Part shown: positions 42,088 to 45,247 of the stretch, one piece after another | Position numbering within the stretch: the stretch's first letter is position 1 | How the letters are laid out: each line of letters starts with the position of its first letter | From: Porphyromonas levii DSM 23370 | GTDB taxonomy: Bacteria; Bacteroidota; Bacteroidia; Bacteroidales; Porphyromonadaceae | DNA length: 45,247 nt | Direction: 5' to 3' | Assembly (NCBI RefSeq): GCF_000379925.1 | Contig: NZ_KB904233.1 | Location: 1 to 45,247 of the forward strand | Notes under the pieces: model-generated | The model's database searches: none | The model's input: only the letters and a program-made list of their open reading frames with translations | Told to the model about the DNA's origin: nothing | Program-made: the position numbers and the translations under genes

Positions 42088-44468
42088 CAAAGCTGGATTT
42101 ACTTTACTCAAAAATGGAACGTAAAAAACAAAGCGTATCACTTGTAAAGTCTGTGAGAGGTCTTTGGATACTCTTATTGGCGGGAATAACTATGGGGGTC
42201 GGTCCAAGTGCCTTTGCTCAATTCCAAATCACTGGACGACTACTCTTTGGCTCCGACTCTACTTCTGTCGCTGGTGCGTCGGTCTCCCTCTATGAGGGTG
42301 ATCGATTGGCAGAGGGGACGATAAGCAAGGAAGACGGAAAATTTGTACTCCATCGGGGTACTCGCCAATCGACACAAGTAAGCATCAGTATGCTTGGTTG
42401 TGCACCTATGGTGATTTCGATAAAAGGTGCTAGTAAATCATTAGACTTGGGCAACCTATATCTAGACGACACACATCAATTAGACGAAATCGTCGTAACC
42501 GCCCAAAGGGAGAATGTACAGAGGATATTAGTTTTCCCCAAAAAACATGAGCTTGTCGCTAGTCCCGATGTGCTGAGCTTGCTTAGGAATATGGGTCTTA
42601 GAGGACTAAGCATTAGTCCAATGTCACAGACGGCATTGGTGTATGGCAAGGCGGTACAGTGGCAAGTGAATGGTGTCCCAAAGTCGCGTGAGGAAATCTT
42701 CAATATTATCCCAGAGAAGATTTTGCGTATTGAGTACTCCGATATGCCAGGTGCGAGGTATCTAGACAAAGGGATCGGTGGAGTGGTCAATATCGTACTA
42801 AAGGAGCAGAATGATGGGGGCTCCTTCAGGGTATCTGCTCAGCCAGCACTGACGACGGGTTATTTCAATGGCAATACAGGCTTTAGCTACAATATCGGCA
42901 AGCATGCCCTCACACTGGGCTACAACCTTTCGTATAGAAATTATAAGAGTAGGCTGGTAGAGCTCGATGAGCGCTTTATCGGCAAAGGAGAGGAAGTGCA
43001 TAGGGTGAAGATGCCAGTGGCTAGCCCATTTGGCTATAGCGACCACAACCTCAGTCTCTCTTATCTGTATCAGATGACCCCCAACAGACAGTTTTCGGCC
43101 ACTTTTAGCGGGAAGCTTTTGGACACTCACTCCATAGAGCAATCCCATGTAATAGAGACCCATAAGGCAGATTACTTTAGGACCGATTACTCTAAGGGTA
43201 GGTCTGTGGCTCCAACGCTCGACCTATACTTCTCCAATCTGTTTGATAATGGTGGTAAGCTCGAACTTAATGTCGTGGGGACCTATAGGCAGGGCAAATA
43301 TGAGTCTAGTGTCTCTGACAAGATGGGTGGAGCAGTGAAGCAAGAATATACCAATCCAGTAGAGAGCCATCGTAAAGCTCTGATTAGCGAGGTGTATTAT
43401 ACTCAGCAGTTTAGACCCTCTCTAGTCTTCACTACGGGTGTGCAAAACCATCTTGGACACTCGGAGAATACCTACTTCTCGCCAAGCAAATTTACAGATG
43501 TCTTGAGCGAAAATAATAATTATCTGTATGCTCAATTGTCGGGCTCAGCAAATAAGTTTCAGTACTCTGTGGGTACAGGGGTAAAAGCGTATTGGGTCAA
43601 AAGCTCTACCAACCAGAAGAGCTATTACAAAAATCTGAGTACCTTGACCCTGATGTACTCCTTGAGTAATAAAGCACACCTCCGCTTGGCAAGCTCCTAT
43701 ATGCCTAGTTTGCCTAGTTTGAGCCAGCTCTCAGAGGTGTCTCAGCGCTACGATGACTATTTAGTACATAGCGGTAACCCACAGCTCTCCGCTGCCCAGT
43801 ATGTATATAATAGACTGGGGCTATACTACTCCTCAGAGCATTTTGCACACGACCTAGAGGCGACTTACTACCGAATTTGGGATCCTATTCTTTATGATGT
43901 CTCCTATAATAGAGAAAAGAACTATTTCCTTTCACACGCAGTTAATGGCAGGTATAGCCAGGTGCTAGGGCTGAGCTGGAACTTAAAGATGAAGAACCTC
44001 TGGGATTTCCTGACCATTTATAGTACGGTGGGATATGATTTCCAAAACTCCGATACAGGAGTAGATAAGTTTAGCCTCAATTCGCTCTACTGGGACATCT
44101 CTGCAATACTACAATACAAGGAATGGTCGCTTGCCTATTACTATACCCAGCCGAAGAGATCGCTGTATAATAACGTCGTCTCAAGGGGTGAAAACTCATC
44201 CCAATTGACTTTGATATGGAAGCGTAATAGGCTCACCCTATATGCAGCCCTCCACTTCCCATTTACTAAGAACGGTGCAACCTACGAGTCGGAGCTCCTC
44301 TCAAGGGTCAATCCCAAGACAAGCTACGTGAGCATCTTGGATAATCGTAATATGTTTTCACTAGGCCTCTCCTGGAATATAAGCTTTGGGAAGCGACTAA
44401 AGACCAGCCAAAGAGGTCTCTACAACACCGACTCCGACAATAGCATGGTCTCTACCTCTAGTAGGTAA
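42084..44468 (+). CDS. TonB-receptor-like outer-membrane beta-barrel protein
   Basis: After a signal peptide (ending SAFAQ, about residue 46) comes a carboxypeptidase-regulatory-like beta domain (ITGRLLFGSDST to LGNLYLDD, about 48-130). LDEIVVTAQ then leads into a plug-like domain, with VNGVPKSREEIFNIIPEKI and GGVVNIVL. The remaining 530 residues alternate as transmembrane strands rich in Tyr and Ser. The barrel seems to end at LGLSWNISFG, and about 25 polar residues follow. In peptide-export loci such a protein would be the outer-membrane partner or receptor. An alternative start is the ATG ten codons later. It is intact. Confidence 0.82.
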   Translation: MTKLDLLYSKMERKKQSVSLVKSVRGLWILLLAGITMGVGPSAFAQFQITGRLLFGSDSTSVAGASVSLYEGDRLAEGTISKEDGKFVLHRGTRQSTQVSISMLGCAPMVISIKGASKSLDLGNLYLDDTHQLDEIVVTAQRENVQRILVFPKKHELVASPDVLSLLRNMGLRGLSISPMSQTALVYGKAVQWQVNGVPKSREEIFNIIPEKILRIEYSDMPGARYLDKGIGGVVNIVLKEQNDGGSFRVSAQPALTTGYFNGNTGFSYNIGKHALTLGYNLSYRNYKSRLVELDERFIGKGEEVHRVKMPVASPFGYSDHNLSLSYLYQMTPNRQFSATFSGKLLDTHSIEQSHVIETHKADYFRTDYSKGRSVAPTLDLYFSNLFDNGGKLELNVVGTYRQGKYESSVSDKMGGAVKQEYTNPVESHRKALISEVYYTQQFRPSLVFTTGVQNHLGHSENTYFSPSKFTDVLSENNNYLYAQLSGSANKFQYSVGTGVKAYWVKSSTNQKSYYKNLSTLTLMYSLSNKAHLRLASSYMPSLPSLSQLSEVSQRYDDYLVHSGNPQLSAAQYVYNRLGLYYSSEHFAHDLEATYYRIWDPILYDVSYNREKNYFLSHAVNGRYSQVLGLSWNLKMKNLWDFLTIYSTVGYDFQNSDTGVDKFSLNSLYWDISAILQYKEWSLAYYYTQPKRSLYNNVVSRGENSSQLTLIWKRNRLTLYAALHFPFTKNGATYESELLSRVNPKTSYVSILDNRNMFSLGLSWNISFGKRLKTSQRGLYNTDSDNSMVSTSSR

Positions 44469-44537
44469 GTATTAATCATTAATAATTGCAATTGAGATGA
44501 AACAGAAAAATCTCTCTTAAAATTACAGGCGCAGGTG

Positions 44538-45247
44538 ATGCAAGAGATAGAATATATCAAACAGAAGGATGCGATGGATTGTGGACCAGTGTGCTTGGCT
44601 ATGGTGGTTAAGCATTATGGTCGCCATCCTGACTTGGAGCAAATCCGTAAGGATTGTGCTTTAGGTAAGGAGGGGGTCTCTTTATTGGGGATTAGTAAGG
44701 CGGCAGAGAAGAGGGGGTTGCACTCGCTGGGTGGTCGCATCACTTTTGAGACGCTAGCAAATGAAGCCCCACTTCCCTGCATCGCTCACTGGAATCAGAA
44801 TCATTTTATAGTTGTTTATAAGGTCAAGAGACTTCGTAAGGGTAATTATAGGGTCTATGTCGCAGATCCAGGAAAAGGATTGTTCACTTACACCAAAGAG
44901 GAGTTTTGCGAGCATTGGATTAGTACCAAGACTAATGGCGAAGAGAAAGGTATAGTCCTACTTTTAGAGCCGACAGATGAGTTTTACAGCCAAGAAGTGA
45001 CTGATGGCGGAAAGTTCGAGAAAGGTAATCGGCTGACCTTCCTTTGGAGCTATGTCAAGAAGTATCGTAGGTACTTTGGGCAAATTATACTAGGCCTATT
45101 GCTGGGTTCGCTGATACAGCTTGTTTTCCCATTCCTTACTCAGGCTATAGTCGATACTGGTATAGGTGGGCGAGATATCGGTTTTATTTGGCTGGTGCTA
45201 TTGGCTCAGCTGATGTTGCTCTTTAGCCGTACGGCGATTAGCTTTAT
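44538..45247 (+). CDS. C39-peptidase ABC exporter (5' part, cut by the window end)
   Basis: No stop occurs in the 236 complete codons from this ATG to the edge. An N-terminal C39 cysteine-peptidase domain has Cys15 in MDCGPVCLAM, the histidine in HWNQNHFIV (near 88) and the aspartate in VADPGKG (near 112). The first transmembrane helices follow (IILGLLLGSLIQLVFPFLTQ). The ATP-binding domain is outside the window. These exporters cleave leaders after Gly-Gly and secrete bacteriocins or modified peptides. It lies 69 bases after the barrel gene. Its cognate peptide is not seen here. Confidence 0.92.
   Translation, partial: MQEIEYIKQKDAMDCGPVCLAMVVKHYGRHPDLEQIRKDCALGKEGVSLLGISKAAEKRGLHSLGGRITFETLANEAPLPCIAHWNQNHFIVVYKVKRLRKGNYRVYVADPGKGLFTYTKEEFCEHWISTKTNGEEKGIVLLLEPTDEFYSQEVTDGGKFEKGNRLTFLWSYVKKYRRYFGQIILGLLLGSLIQLVFPFLTQAIVDTGIGGRDIGFIWLVLLAQLMLLFSRTAISF

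Noticed and set aside
44496-44519. Seven-codon ORF (MKQKNLS) between the barrel gene and the C39 exporter
   Set aside because: Its start resembles those of some Bacteroidales peptide precursors, but it is far too short and has no Gly-Gly leader.

Overview
The window comes from a Bacteroidales chromosome, most likely a Porphyromonas. Several genes have a TAnnTTTG -7 promoter box, the Bacteroidetes consensus. The peptidase set (prolyl tripeptidyl peptidase, DPP4, and an S46 peptidase with the DPP11 specificity residue) is the amino-acid-scavenging kit of asaccharolytic Porphyromonas. Species cannot be told from what I see.

Layout. 1-305: a truncated ORF end and what may be the end of an insertion sequence. 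436-6378 (+): copper-type P-ATPase, phosphohexomutase, topoisomerase III. 6739-7587 (-): an orphan lipoprotein in AT-richer DNA. 7816-9510 (+): an OmpA/TPR lipoprotein. 9653-9729 (-): tRNA-Ala(GGC). 9730-10469: a gene-less stretch full of palindromic repeats. 10470-21141 (+): ptpA, purD, two membrane proteins, dpp4, lipA, a lamin-tail secreted protein and a small lipoprotein. 21142-21794: a second repeat-rich gene-less stretch. 21795-30564 (-): manC, a 5'-nucleotidase lipoprotein, S46 peptidase, CYTH protein, Smr-domain protein, DUF2284 protein and IMP dehydrogenase. 30756-33556: an AT-richer island with a 53-residue membrane protein and three secreted or unknown proteins. 33746-35919 (+): pepD and recO. 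35916-41144 (-): eight tightly packed genes, from a sugar nucleotidyltransferase through miaA, an S4 protein, a phosphatase and a cation exchanger to a zinc/manganese-type binding protein and its ATPase. 41241-45247 (+): an IS3 remnant, then the right part of a ribosomal-peptide export locus.

How the genes fit together. The peptidases are exported and would feed di- and tripeptides to the cell, where pepD finishes hydrolysis. ManC, the phosphohexomutase and the nucleotidyltransferase supply activated sugars. The last 4 kb encode a radical-SAM SPASM tail, an outer-membrane barrel protein and a C39-peptidase ABC transporter. This resembles Bacteroidales systems that modify a double-glycine-leader peptide, cleave it and export it. 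Here the front of the locus (precursor and catalytic half of the radical SAM enzyme) appears to have been lost next to a decayed IS3 element.

The most unusual non-coding structure is two families of dispersed palindromic repeats. One supplies the stop codon of the copper ATPase. The other carries perfect 24- and 40-base palindromes around CCTAGG or CTAGAG cores.
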